Origin: Arthrobacter sp. ATA002
GTDB taxonomy: Bacteria; Actinomycetota; Actinomycetes; Actinomycetales; Micrococcaceae
Reading direction: 5' to 3'
NCBI RefSeq assembly: GCF_026898095.1
Contig: NZ_CP114015.1
Span: 1,116,001 to 1,180,000, forward strand
Length of the DNA stretch: 64,000 nt
Positions 38,106 to 47,096 of this stretch are shown one piece after another; within the stretch, counting starts at the first letter, position 1; every line of letters starts with the position of its first letter. Under the pieces are notes generated by a model. The model was given only the letters and a program-made list of their open reading frames with translations, ran no database searches and had not been told where the DNA came from. The translations under genes and the position numbers were made by a program.

Positions 38106-39067
38106 CTAGCGTGCCAATGCATCGAGCAGCCCGCCCAGAACCGGAAGCTGCACCACATTGGGCTGCGGTCCGTCGTTGAAGAACCGGCGGAGTTCGCGCT
38201 GCAGTGTTCCGGCATTGGCAACGTGCACCATGGCCGGAGCACTGCGGCTCAGGGAGGGCGGATAGTCGATCACGGGTTCAAACGGATTACCGTTGGGGCT
38301 GTGCAGGACCACCCAGCCGCTGACGTTGCATTCCGGAAAGCGGTCCTGGAGGGTGCGGACGGCGTCGGGCAGCCGGCCGATGTTCACGTCGCGGCCCCGG
38401 TAGCGCAGGTGCCTGCCGTCCCAGCTGTAGTTGCCCGGCGACGCAACCTGGGATTCGAGCACGGCCATCCGGTAGCCGCCGAGAAGGACGTGGCCCACCT
38501 CAAGGTTGCCGCCGCGGGGCGAACGGTCGGGCACGTGCAGTCCGTTGACCAGCCGGCCGGCCGGATAATCCGCCAGCAGGTTGCGCTGCAGCAGCTGGAT
38601 GGTGAGGTTCTCGCCGTCGTACCGTGCCGCGGCACCGGAACCCAGCCGGGCCATAAAGCCCGGCCGCCGGGGAGATCCATGGACCTGCTGTCCCGCCAGT
38701 GTCAGCGGCAGCACCGGCGGGGAGCCGGGAGAGAAGTCGGGCACGAACCGCGGGGCAGTATCCAGGACATCCTCCGCCGGGACTGTTGCTCCGCGCTGAT
38801 AACCGGTCCGCGTTCCCGCGCTTCCTGCTCCGTGCTGCCCGGCGCTGCTCCGCGTCCCCGGCGCAGGCTCAGGTCATACGCCGCTTTCTGCCCGGGGTTG
38901 GACAGCACCTCGTAGGCCTCGGCGATGACGTGGAACGTTTCGGCGCTGCCGCCGTGGTCGGGGTGGGTGGCCCGTGCGGCTTTCCGGTAGGCAGTCTTGA
39001 TCTGGTCCGCCGTGGCCGAGGGGGCGAGACCCAAAACCTCATACAGCGTCTTGGGTGACGGGCTCAC
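38106..39067 (-). CDS. J-domain protein with NERD-like C-terminal domain (frameshifted)
   Basis: 320 residues when restored. The N-terminal ~65 residues are a J domain (TLYEVLGLAPSATADQIKTA, AARATHPDHGGSAETFHVIA) with the HPD motif needed to stimulate DnaK. After a linker comes a ~180-residue domain with GSGAAARYDGENLTIQLLQR and GNLEVGHVLLGGYRMAVLES. It resembles the nuclease-related NERD fold but lacks the catalytic ExK (ESQ is found instead). The frame breaks between about 38790 and 38850, with one base missing. GTG at 39067 is the preferred start because AGAGGA lies 6 nt upstream; an ATG at 39082 is the alternative. The role is unknown. Confidence 0.72.
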
Positions 39068-39132
39068 AGCAGTTCCTCTCATTGGGCCGGAAGGCCCGGC
39101 AGGCACAGCGCGCGGATGGCGCCGCAGTTTTA

Positions 39133-39218
39133 CAGCGGTTGCATTCTCTCAGGTTGGCGGCGTCACCCGCCAAACCGGCAGCTATCAGGCTGCACCAGCT
39201 ATAACGCTGCAACCGCTG
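39133..39218. other. Structured intergenic element with nested inverted repeats
   Basis: An 11-bp perfect inverted repeat (CAGCGGTTGCA at 39133-39143, TGCAACCGCTG at 39208-39218) encloses a second stem (GGTTGGCGG / CCGCCAAACC, about 39152-39175). A direct repeat CAGCTAT also lies inside. The element fills most of the gap between the uridine-kinase stop and the J-domain gene. It may be a terminator, a promoter-region operator or a small structured RNA. Confidence 0.55.
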
Positions 39219-39219
39219 A

Positions 39220-39970
39220 CTATGTTTCCCGGGCGGACTGACCGGCTCTCCGGTCATAGCTCGCCGCGGCGGCGGAAATGACTCGCGGGCGGTCCGGATC
39301 CGTGTTGTCCACCACCACCGTGGCCCGCCCCGCGGGATCCGTATCGGCAAAGTAGAGCCGCTGGCCGCCGACGTAGCGCTGGAGGGCCGGATCATCCGGA
39401 TCCGCCGGCGTACCGTCGCGCAGAGCCATCCGGGCTGCCGTTACGGAAAACGGGACATCGAGGAACACCGAGAACTCCCAATCCGCCGCCAGTTCACCGC
39501 GGTGCAGGAAAAGCCCGTCCACGAGCACGACGGCGTTGGCGGGGGCGGGCACCTCAGGCGGGGACAGCACAGCGTCGGAGTCGAGGCTGTGCCCGGCGGG
39601 CCGGTAACTCCCGCCGCCTCCCGGCTTCAGCGGGTCGAGGACATAGGCCCGAAACTGCTCCACGTTGTAGGAATCATGGCGGAATCCAGCTGCCGACCGC
39701 CGGCCGCGCCGGTACCGAACGCTTTGGGGGTGATGAAAGTCATCCAGCGACACCCGGATCACCGGCCGCGGGTCCACGGCACCGGCCAGTTTGGCAGCCA
39801 GGGCATCCGCAAAGGTTGTCTTGCCGGAGCCGTCAACGCCGTCCACCGCCGCGAACACCCGGCGGCCGGGGACCTGCCGGACAAGTTGGCCGCCAGTTCC
39901 TGCAGGAGCACGGCCCGGTGGACAGGCACAGGATAAACCGGGAGCGCCGGCGGGGAGGCGTAGTGGTCAC
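39220..39970 (-). CDS. Uridine kinase-like P-loop kinase (N-terminus frameshifted)
   Basis: P-loop kinase of the uridine kinase/PRK group, about 250 residues when restored. The Walker A is DGVDGSGKTTFA. The lid and substrate region includes IRVSLDDFHHPQSVRYRRG and DSYNVEQFRAYVLDPL, and the Walker B-like strand is VVLVDGLFLHR. The core (39220-39858) is intact. Upstream, two other frames give VHRAVLLQELAANLS and a start MTTTPP, which join if one base is added near 39885 and one near 39950. GTG at 39970 fits a leaderless start (CACAAT 6 nt before). The N-terminal part is less certain than the core. Confidence 0.78.
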
Positions 39971-40015
39971 AGCGGCATTGTGCCAGAACTGATCGGCACA
40001 GGTTGCGATCACCGG

Positions 40016-40021
40016 TAGAAT
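40016..40021 (+). promoter_or_regulatory. -10 element, leaderless cysteine desulfurase gene
   Basis: TAGAAT followed by 6 nt and the GTG at 40028. It closely matches the -10 consensus. Confidence 0.55.
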
Positions 40022-40027
40022 GGGCAG

Positions 40028-41275
40028 GTGCCCGTGTATCTAGATCACGCGGCGACCACGCCTATCTCGGCCTCGGCCCTCGCCGCACTCACGTCAGAAC
40101 TTAGCCGCAGCGGTAATCCGTCCTCGCTGCACGGCTCCGGCCGCCGCGCCCGGATGGTGGTGGAGGAATCCCGGGAAGCGCTCGCCGCCGCGGCGGGCTG
40201 CCACCCCTCGGAGATCATCTTCACCTCCGGCGGAACCGAGGCGGACAACCTGGCGGTCAAGGGCCTGTACTGGTCCCGCCGCGATGCCGACCCCGCCCGC
40301 ACCCGCATTCTGTGCTCTCCGATTGAGCACCATGCGGTCCTGGACACCGTTCAGTGGCTGGAAAAGCATGAGGGCGCCACCGTGGTGTGGCTGCCGGTGG
40401 ACGCCGACGGCGTCGTGTCCCTGGATGCGATCCGCGCCGAGCTGGAAGCCCACGCCGGCACCACCGCGCTGCTGACCGTGATGTGGGCCAACAATGAGGT
40501 GGGCACGGTCCAGGACATCCCCGCCATCACGGCGCTCGCCCACGAGTACGGCGTGCCGGTGCACACCGACGCGGTGCAGGCCTTCGGCGCGCTGCCGGTG
40601 GACTTCCGCGCCGCCGGCGTGGACACCATGGCGGTCAGCGGCCACAAGATCGGCGGACCGGTGGGTGTTGGCGCACTGGTCGTCGGACGGGCGGTAAAGC
40701 TGACTCCGGTGCTGCACGGCGGCGGGCAGGAGCGGGACATCCGCTCCGGCACTTTGGACACGCCGGGCATAGCGGCGTTTGCCGCGGCGGCGCGGGAGGT
40801 CACCGATAACCTTCCCGCCGAAGCTGCCCGGCTGCGCGGCCTGCGCGACAAGCTGATCGCCGGTGTCGAGCAGGCAGTCCCCGACGCTGTGCTGCGCGGC
40901 GTGCGCGAGGACGACGGCGGGACGGGGGCCGGCAACGGCCTGCCCCGCCGGCTGCCCGGCAACGCGCATTTCACCTTCCCCGGCTGTGAAGGCGATTCGC
41001 TGCTGTTCCTGCTGGACCTGGCCGGGGTGGAGTCCTCCACCGGTTCGGCCTGCACCGCGGGAGTTCCGCGCCCCTCCCACGTTTTGCTGGCCATGGGCCT
41101 AAGCGAAACGCAGGCCCGCGGCGCGCAGCGTTTCAGCCTCGGGCATACAACGGCCCCCGAAGACGTTGACACTTTGTTGGGAGCACTTCCCGAAGCCTAT
41201 GAACGCGCAAAAAAGGCCGGCATGGCTTCCCACGTCAGCAGCATCCAAACAGCAGGAACAGGTTTTACTTCATGA
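40028..41275 (+). CDS. iscS: Cysteine desulfurase (IscS/NifS class)
   Basis: 415-residue PLP enzyme that takes sulfur from cysteine for tRNA thiolation and Fe-S assembly. Key parts are [10 protein letters not shown], the cofactor region [11 protein letters not shown] and [14 protein letters not shown], the PLP lysine in [16 protein letters not shown], and the persulfide loop [17 protein letters not shown] with the catalytic cysteine. Its stop overlaps the mnmA start (ATGA), which fits direct sulfur transfer to MnmA, the same pairing as in mycobacteria. The GTG start is supported by the -10 element 6 nt upstream. It is intact. Confidence 0.94.
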   Translation: MPVYLDHAATTPISASALAALTSELSRSGNPSSLHGSGRRARMVVEESREALAAAAGCHPSEIIFTSGGTEADNLAVKGLYWSRRDADPARTRILCSPIEHHAVLDTVQWLEKHEGATVVWLPVDADGVVSLDAIRAELEAHAGTTALLTVMWANNEVGTVQDIPAITALAHEYGVPVHTDAVQAFGALPVDFRAAGVDTMAVSGHKIGGPVGVGALVVGRAVKLTPVLHGGGQERDIRSGTLDTPGIAAFAAAAREVTDNLPAEAARLRGLRDKLIAGVEQAVPDAVLRGVREDDGGTGAGNGLPRRLPGNAHFTFPGCEGDSLLFLLDLAGVESSTGSACTAGVPRPSHVLLAMGLSETQARGAQRFSLGHTTAPEDVDTLLGALPEAYERAKKAGMASHVSSIQTAGTGFTS

Positions 41276-42423
41276 AGGTTTTGGCAGCAATGAGCGGCGG
41301 AGTGGACTCCGCGGTAGCCGCAGCACGCGCAGTGGAGGCCGGGCACGACGTCGTCGGCGTCCACCTGGCGCTTTCGCGCATGCCCGGAACGCTGCGCACC
41401 GGCAGCCGGGGCTGCTGCACCATCGAGGACTCGCGCGACGCCTGGCGCGCCTGCGACATCCTGGGCATCCCGTACTACGTCTGGGACTTTTCCGAGCGGT
41501 TCAAGGAAGACGTGGTGGATGACTTCATCGCCGAATACGCCGCCGGCCGCACCCCCAACCCGTGCATGCGCTGCAACGAACGCATCAAGTTCGCCGCGCT
41601 GCTGGAGAAGGCGCTGGCCCTGGGGTTCGACGCCGTGTGCACCGGCCACTATGCCAAGGTCCTCACCGACGCCGACGGAAACCCGGAGCTGCACCGCGCC
41701 GCCGACTGGGCAAAGGACCAGTCCTACGTGCTGGGCGTGCTCACCCATGAACAGCTCAAGCATTCGATGTTCCCGCTGGCCGACACCCCGTCCAAGGCCG
41801 AGGTCCGGGCCGAAGCCGAACGCCGCGGCCTGTCCGTGGCCAACAAGCCCGACAGCCACGACATTTGCTTCATTCCCGACGGCGACACCCGCGGCTGGCT
41901 TGAGGAACGGATCGACCTGACCGAGGGCGACATCGTTGACTCGTCCGGCGAAAAGATCGGCACCCATCCCGGCGCCAACGCCTTCACCGTCGGCCAGCGA
42001 AAGGGCCTGAAGCTGGGCCGCCCGGCCGACGACGGCAAGCCCCGCTTCGTGCTTGAGATCCGGCCCAAGGAAAACAAGGTGGTGGTCGGTCCGGAAAAGC
42101 TGCTGAACATCGACCAGATGCGCGGCATCAAGATCTCCTGGGCCGGACTGCCGATTCCCGAAATTGCCGCCCGCACGGCATTCGACTGCATGGTCCAGGT
42201 ACGCGCACACGGCGATCCCGTTCCCGCGCGCGGCTGGATGGAAGACGTGGCCTCCGATGAGGCCGGCGGCATCCGCGAGGAGCTGGTGGTCCGCCTCAAT
42301 GAGCCGATGCGCGGCGTGGCTCCGGGGCAGTCCATGGTTGTTTACCAGGGCACCCGTGTCCTGGGCCAGGCCACGATCGATTCCGCGCGCTCGCTGGAAT
42401 GGGATCCCGCGGCAGTTTCGTGA
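41272..42423 (+). CDS. mnmA: MnmA tRNA-specific 2-thiouridylase
   Basis: 383-residue enzyme that thiolates U34 of Lys, Glu and Gln tRNAs, using sulfur passed on from the desulfurase encoded just upstream. The PP-loop [11 protein letters not shown] binds ATP. The catalytic cysteines are in [12 protein letters not shown] and in [10 protein letters not shown]. Other conserved parts are [26 protein letters not shown] and a C-terminal beta-barrel. The length is normal and there is no break. Translational coupling with iscS is indicated by the 4-base overlap. Confidence 0.95.
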   Translation: MKVLAAMSGGVDSAVAAARAVEAGHDVVGVHLALSRMPGTLRTGSRGCCTIEDSRDAWRACDILGIPYYVWDFSERFKEDVVDDFIAEYAAGRTPNPCMRCNERIKFAALLEKALALGFDAVCTGHYAKVLTDADGNPELHRAADWAKDQSYVLGVLTHEQLKHSMFPLADTPSKAEVRAEAERRGLSVANKPDSHDICFIPDGDTRGWLEERIDLTEGDIVDSSGEKIGTHPGANAFTVGQRKGLKLGRPADDGKPRFVLEIRPKENKVVVGPEKLLNIDQMRGIKISWAGLPIPEIAARTAFDCMVQVRAHGDPVPARGWMEDVASDEAGGIREELVVRLNEPMRGVAPGQSMVVYQGTRVLGQATIDSARSLEWDPAAVS

Positions 42424-42471
42424 GCCGGGCAGGGCGGCGTAATGTGCTCCGTCCTGCCGCACCACGGACCC

Positions 42472-42477
42472 TAGACT
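42472..42477 (+). promoter_or_regulatory. -10 element, leaderless chorismate mutase gene
   Basis: TAGACT followed by 6 nt and the ATG at 42484. GGAGCT in between could also act as a ribosome site. Confidence 0.5.
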
Positions 42478-42483
42478 GGAGCT

Positions 42484-42864
42484 ATGACTGATATCCCCGC
42501 AGACGAGTTCGACCCCACGGCCAGTTCCCTCTCCGGGACGGTGTCCGACGAGGTCATGCAGGAGCTCCTGGCGGTTCGCAGCAGCATCGACAACATCGAT
42601 GCCACGCTGGTGTACCTGCTTGCCGAGCGGTTCAAGGCGACTCAACGGGTAGGGCTCCTGAAAGCCGTCCACAGCCTTCCTGCCGGAGACCCGGGCCGGG
42701 AGGCGGCACAGATTGCCCGGCTTCGCCGTCTGGCGGAAGACGCCCACCTGGACCCGGCGTTTGCCGAGAAGTTCCTGAATTTCATCATCAGCGAGGTCAT
42801 CCGGCACCACCAGGCGATCTCCGACAACCACAACGGCGGCAACAGCAATGCAGCAGGACTCTGA
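42484..42864 (+). CDS. Chorismate mutase, AroQ type
   Basis: 126-residue all-helical chorismate mutase, which converts chorismate to prephenate on the way to Phe and Tyr. Segments LLAVRSSIDNIDATLVYLLA, ERFKATQRVGLLKA and PGREAAQIARLRRLAED follow the AroQ pattern with the Arg and Lys residues expected in the active site. FLNFIISEVIRHHQAI is the third helix. The protein has no secretion signal and no fused dehydratase domain, so it is a stand-alone cytoplasmic form. In Actinobacteria such small enzymes are often activated by DAHP synthase. Confidence 0.9.
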   Translation: MTDIPADEFDPTASSLSGTVSDEVMQELLAVRSSIDNIDATLVYLLAERFKATQRVGLLKAVHSLPAGDPGREAAQIARLRRLAEDAHLDPAFAEKFLNFIISEVIRHHQAISDNHNGGNSNAAGL

Positions 42865-42906
42865 ACACCGGCACTTTGAACGGCAGGACTCTGCGCACCC
42901 TCCGAG

Positions 42907-43965
42907 ATGACGGCCACCGCTGTGACGGCCACCGCCTCCGGCTCGTGGCCCGGCAGCGACCCGGTGGAGGCCACCCGGATCATCCGCGGCGAGCTCGGGG
43001 AGCCGCACCTTCCGTTCCTGGTGGAACTGCCGCACCGCGGTCCCGGCGCCGATGCCCTGGGCCGGACGGCCGCGCTGCTGGTGGACCTCGCCGTGGACCT
43101 CCAGCCGCACGGCTGGCGCCTGGTGCCACGGCCCGGAAAGGACCACCGGCGCGCTGTTTCCCTGCTGAGCCAGGACCTCAACGCCCTGGCAGACGTCGTC
43201 GGAACCGAGGAATCCCCGGGTGCGCAGCTGAAGATTTCGCTGCGCGGCCCGCTGTCCCTGGCCGCTGGCCTCTACCTCCACAACGGCGAACGTGCTCTTG
43301 CCGACGCCGGAGCCCGCCGCGAACTGCTGCAGTCCCTCACTGCCGGCGCAGTGGACTTCGTGGCCCGTGCACGCACCGCGGCGCTCGACACCGGCATCGT
43401 CGTCCAGCTGGATGAGCCCGACATCGCCGAGATTCTCGGCGGAGCCATTCCCACCGCCAGCGGCTACCGCACGCTGCGCTCGGTTCCGGCCACCGAGGTG
43501 TCATCCGCCTGGACCGCGCTCGTTGAAGCGCTCACCGGCGCCGGCGCTGAGCAAATTATCCTGCGGCTGCCGGAGACCGGACGCTCGGCGGCGCTTCGGC
43601 CGGGAGCCCAAACGCCGTTTGCCCTGGCCCTCGGTGCCGGCGCGGACGGAGCGGCCCTGCCTGCGGCAGGACTCACGGGCGCGGACTGGGAAGCCATCGC
43701 AGAAGCAGTGGAAGGCGGAAAAACACTCTGGCTGGGGATCCTTCCGGAGCCGGCTCCGAACGCCGAACCACGGCAGGTCAAAGTCCTGGTGGAGGACGTG
43801 CTGCGGCCATGGACCAAAATCGGCTTGTCCGCCGGCGCCCTGCCGGCGCTTCGCCTGACACCGGCCGCCGAGCTGGCGGACGCATCGCCGTCGTCCGCCC
43901 GCAAAGTCCTGAGCCGCCTGACGCAGGCCGCCGAAGCGCTGTCCCAGGTGGCTGCGGAGGGCTAG
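42907..43965 (+). CDS. MetE/UroD-fold protein (Rv3015c-like)
   Basis: 352-residue protein of the cobalamin-independent methionine synthase/uroporphyrinogen decarboxylase superfamily, similar to mycobacterial Rv3015c by length and context. Recognisable parts are PFLVELPHRGPGADALGRTA, LKISLRGPLSLAAGLYL and VVQLDEPDIAEILGGAIPTA. The zinc-ligand set of true MetE (His-X-Cys...Cys) is not seen, so methyl transfer to homocysteine is unlikely. In mycobacteria the homologue lies near ligA and mnmA, pointing to an old neighbourhood. The gene starts 42 bases after chorismate mutase and may share its transcript. The function is unknown. Confidence 0.8.
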   Translation: MTATAVTATASGSWPGSDPVEATRIIRGELGEPHLPFLVELPHRGPGADALGRTAALLVDLAVDLQPHGWRLVPRPGKDHRRAVSLLSQDLNALADVVGTEESPGAQLKISLRGPLSLAAGLYLHNGERALADAGARRELLQSLTAGAVDFVARARTAALDTGIVVQLDEPDIAEILGGAIPTASGYRTLRSVPATEVSSAWTALVEALTGAGAEQIILRLPETGRSAALRPGAQTPFALALGAGADGAALPAAGLTGADWEAIAEAVEGGKTLWLGILPEPAPNAEPRQVKVLVEDVLRPWTKIGLSAGALPALRLTPAAELADASPSSARKVLSRLTQAAEALSQVAAEG

Positions 43966-43979
43966 CGGAGCCCGGGGGC

Positions 43980-44692
43980 TTAGACGCGCTGCTCCCAGCG
44001 GGCAGGGACGGCCTCGGCCGGCAGTGTGCCGTCCCAGGGCTGCTGCCGGTAGCTGAAGCTGCCCTCGTACACGAAGATGGTCCCCACCTGCCGCTGCACC
44101 ACGCGGGTGCTGATGCGGAAGGTGCCGGCGGCGCCGTCGTACCACTGCTCCACATGGGCGTCCGCCGCGGCAAAGGCCGGAAGCGGAAGCCGCAGGGGAC
44201 CCAGGAACAGCCGGCTGCGGGGAGAATCCATGAGCAGATGGCCGTCGCCGGTCACCGACAGGACCAAATCGGTGGCGAGGTTCCGGTTCCGGCCCAGGTA
44301 GTCCGTGAGCCGGCCGGGACCGGTCAGGGTGGTGGTGTCCTCGAAGATCCGGTCCCCGCCGGGAAACCGGAAAGTCCGCACCGCCGTCAGCGACGTCCGG
44401 CCCCACGGATCCCGGTGGGGATAGTTCCGGATGCTAAAGGGATCCCGATACCGTAGTCGGGAAAGAAAGCGTTCGGAACCGGGATCAGTGCCAGCAGCGG
44501 GCGCAGCCAGGCACGGGGACAGCCAGCCGCTTCGAAAATCCCGGTGCCTTCGCCCCGGGTCCCTGATTCCGGGGTACCTGAGAAGTAATCCTGCAGCTCC
44601 GGCTGCAGCCGTTCAAAGTCCGGACCGAGGGCGCTGCGGTAGAGGGAGACCGGGCTGACGGGGCCGCGCTGCGGCGGTTCGAAGCTGTTCAC
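43980..44692 (-). CDS. DUF4166 domain protein (frameshifted)
   Basis: 237 residues when restored, matching the DUF4166 family. It starts MNSFEPPQRGPVSPVSLYRS and has PDYGIGIPFSIRNYPHRDPW. The C-terminal half is TFRFPGGDRIFEDTTTL and LDFSV-like (LVLSVTGDGHLLMDSPRSRL). One base is missing in the GGG at 44439-44441. GTG at 44692 is the start, 6 bases after the DUF58 stop, so it is the last gene of the MoxR operon. DUF4166 proteins have no established function. Confidence 0.8.
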
Positions 44693-44698
44693 GGACGC

Positions 44699-45991
44699 CT
44701 ACAATCTGCCGGAGGCCTTGAGCCGGATGTAAAGGTCGGCGAGTTTGGGCGGCAGCTCATGCGGAGTCTCGTCGACGACTTCGGCACCCATCGCACGCAG
44801 CTGGGCGGTCATGGCCGCCCGGTCCAGCAGTGCCCGTTCAGCGGCAGCGGCGCGGAACGTCTCAGTTGCCGTTTCCCGCTGCCGGCGCAGCTGTTCCAGT
44901 TCCGGGTCGCGGACCGAGGCAATCACCACCACGTGCTTTTCCAGCAGCTGCGGCAGCACCGGCAGCAGCCCCTCCTCGACGGCGCCGGAGTCCAGGGCGG
45001 TAACAAGCACCACGAGCGAACGGCGGGTGGAAACGGACCGGACGGCGCCGGGCACCAGGGTGAAGTCGGCCTCTATCAGCTCGGCTTCCAGCGGAGCCAT
45101 GGCCGTGACGAGGTGGTTGAGGAGGTTGCCCTTGGAACCGGACTGCACCCGTGCCCGAATCCGCCGGTCGAAGGCCAGGAAGTCCACCCGGTCCGCCCCG
45201 CCGTGCGCCAGCATTGCCAGCAGCAGGACGGCTTCGATTCCGGTGTCGAGGCGCGGCTCGTCCGCGATCCGTGCTGCGGAGGTGCGGGAGGTGTCCAGCA
45301 GCAGCACCACCCGCCGGTCACGCTCGGGCCGCCAGGTCCGCACCACGGTGTCGCGCCTGCGCGCCGTGGCCCGCCAGTCAATGGACCGGACGTCGTCGCC
45401 CCGGACATAATCGCGGAGCGAATCGAATTCCGTTCCGGCACCGCGGAGCTGGACCGATGCGTTCCCGTCCAGCTCCCGCAGCCGCCGCAGCTTGGACGGC
45501 AGATGCCGCTTGGCATGGAACGGGGGCAATACGCGCAGCACCGCCGGGCTCTGCAGAGTGCGCTGCCGGGCAGCAAGTCCCAGCGGGCCGAAGCTGCGTA
45601 CTGTGACAAAACCGCTGCGCAGCTCGCCCCGGCGCCCGGGCAGCAGCGATACCTCGAACCGCCGCGCCTCACCGGCCGGAATGCGCAGCCGCTGGACGGG
45701 ATTGCGTGCTCCGGCGGAAGGCTGCCACCCGTCGCGAAAGCTCCCGCGGAGGGAGCGTGAGCCCTCGTTGCGGACAGTCAGCAGCACGGTGGCCGGCTCG
45801 GTGAGGCGTACGGCGGCAGGAACGGTCCGTTCCACGGCCAGGGCACGGGGTGACCCGGCCGCGAGCAGATCAGCGGCAGCGGCGGCCAGAAGGAACAGCA
45901 GCCACAGCCAGATCGCAGCGGTGCCGGGGAAGAGCAGGACCGCCGCGGTACCCGCTGCGGCAAGAAAGACCAGCCGGCCGGAAATCGCCAT
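44699..45991 (-). CDS. DUF58 (MoxR-associated) protein
   Basis: 430-residue protein. Two transmembrane helices at the N-terminus (about 7-45) anchor a beta domain, followed by the DUF58 signature EFDSLRDYVRGDDVRSIDWR. A von Willebrand A-like domain comes next (RVVLLLDTSRTSA and RSLVVLVTALDSGA). Such proteins work with MoxR ATPases as adaptors or chaperones of membrane or metal-enzyme assembly. It lies directly after moxR. In raw translation moxR appears to overlap it by about 120 bases, but this overlap disappears once the moxR indel is corrected. Confidence 0.9.
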   Translation of the reverse strand: MAISGRLVFLAAAGTAAVLLFPGTAAIWLWLLFLLAAAAADLLAAGSPRALAVERTVPAAVRLTEPATVLLTVRNEGSRSLRGSFRDGWQPSAGARNPVQRLRIPAGEARRFEVSLLPGRRGELRSGFVTVRSFGPLGLAARQRTLQSPAVLRVLPPFHAKRHLPSKLRRLRELDGNASVQLRGAGTEFDSLRDYVRGDDVRSIDWRATARRRDTVVRTWRPERDRRVVLLLDTSRTSAARIADEPRLDTGIEAVLLLAMLAHGGADRVDFLAFDRRIRARVQSGSKGNLLNHLVTAMAPLEAELIEADFTLVPGAVRSVSTRRSLVVLVTALDSGAVEEGLLPVLPQLLEKHVVVIASVRDPELEQLRRQRETATETFRAAAAERALLDRAAMTAQLRAMGAEVVDETPHELPPKLADLYIRLKASGRL

Positions 45992-46005
45992 TGCTGCCCG
46001 GCGCC

Positions 46006-47096
46006 CTAACGGGGACCGGCACGGTGGCCAGGATGCTGCCCAGCACGTCGTCCACGCTCACGCCGTCCATCTGGGCTTCGGGCCGCAGCGAGACACGGTG
46101 CCTCAGCGCCGGCAGCGTCAGTGCCTTGACATCGTCAGGGGTGACGAAGGTCCGGCCCGAGAGCCAGGCCCAGGCCCGGGCGGTGTTCAGCAGCGCGGTC
46201 GCGCCGCGCGGCGAAACGCCCAGCTGGAACGACGGCGCGGCCCGGGTGGCCCGGACGAGGTCCACGATGTAACCCAGTACCTCCGGGGAAACCGCCACCC
46301 GGGCAACGGCCTCCCGGGCCTTTTCCAGGTCTCCGGCCGTCGCCACGGCGCGGACACCGGCGGCGCCGAGATCGCGCGGATCAAACCCGCCGCTGTGCCG
46401 GCGGATAATTTCGATCTCGTCATTGCGGCCGGGCAGGTCCAGAGTCAGTTTCAGCAGGAACCGGTCCAGCTGGGCCTCGGGCAGTGAATACGTTCCTTCG
46501 TACTCCACCGGATTGGAGGTGGCCGCCACGATGAACGGGTCGGGCAGCGGACGTGACACGCCGTCCACGGACACCTGGCGTTCCTCCATGGCTTCAAGCA
46601 GCGAAGCCTGGGTCTTTGGCGGAGTGCGGTTGATCTCATCGGCCAGCAGGATATTGGTGAAGACCGGCCCCTCCCGGAATGAGAACTCCGAGGTTCGGCC
46701 GTCATAGATCAGCGATCCGGTGACGTCGCCCGGCATCAGGTCAGGGGTAAACTGCACCCGCTTGGTGTCCAGGTCCAGGGCCGCGGAAAGGGTCCGCACC
46801 AGCAGCGTCTTGGCCACTCCGGGCACCCCCTCAAGCAGGACATGCCCGCGTGCGAGCAGGGCGATGATGAGCCCGGTGACGGCGGCGTCCTGTCCCACCA
46901 CGGCCTTGGCCACCTCGCGGCGGACATTGAGCAGCGCGTCCCGAACGGGATCGAACTCACCGGAACCGGCCGCCGCCTGCAGCGGGGGGTTCTCCGGGAC
47001 GGCTTCCGTCCCCGGCCCGCCGGCAGGAGGCGGCGTGTAGGGCTCCGGCGGCGGAACCGGACCGGGGACTGCCTGCGGCTGGAACTGCTGGCTCAT
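46006..47096 (-). CDS. MoxR-family AAA+ ATPase (C-terminal frameshift)
   Basis: 363 residues when restored. Walker A is [11 protein letters not shown], with [15 protein letters not shown] and [16 protein letters not shown] (Walker B). Sensor 1 [12 protein letters not shown] and DRFLLKL follow, then the lid with [13 protein letters not shown] is missing at 46011-46014. With it the protein ends ...ILATVPVPR, the usual MoxR terminus, and the stop (46006-46008) precedes the DUF58 ATG. Without it, 40 unrelated residues appear. MoxR proteins act with DUF58 partners in assembly of membrane or VWA-containing complexes. The start overlaps the DUF4350 stop. Confidence 0.91.

Noticed and set aside
45870-46005. 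Extended C-terminus of MoxR overlapping DUF58
   Set aside because: The extra residues are unrelated to the family and vanish when one base is restored at 46011-46014.
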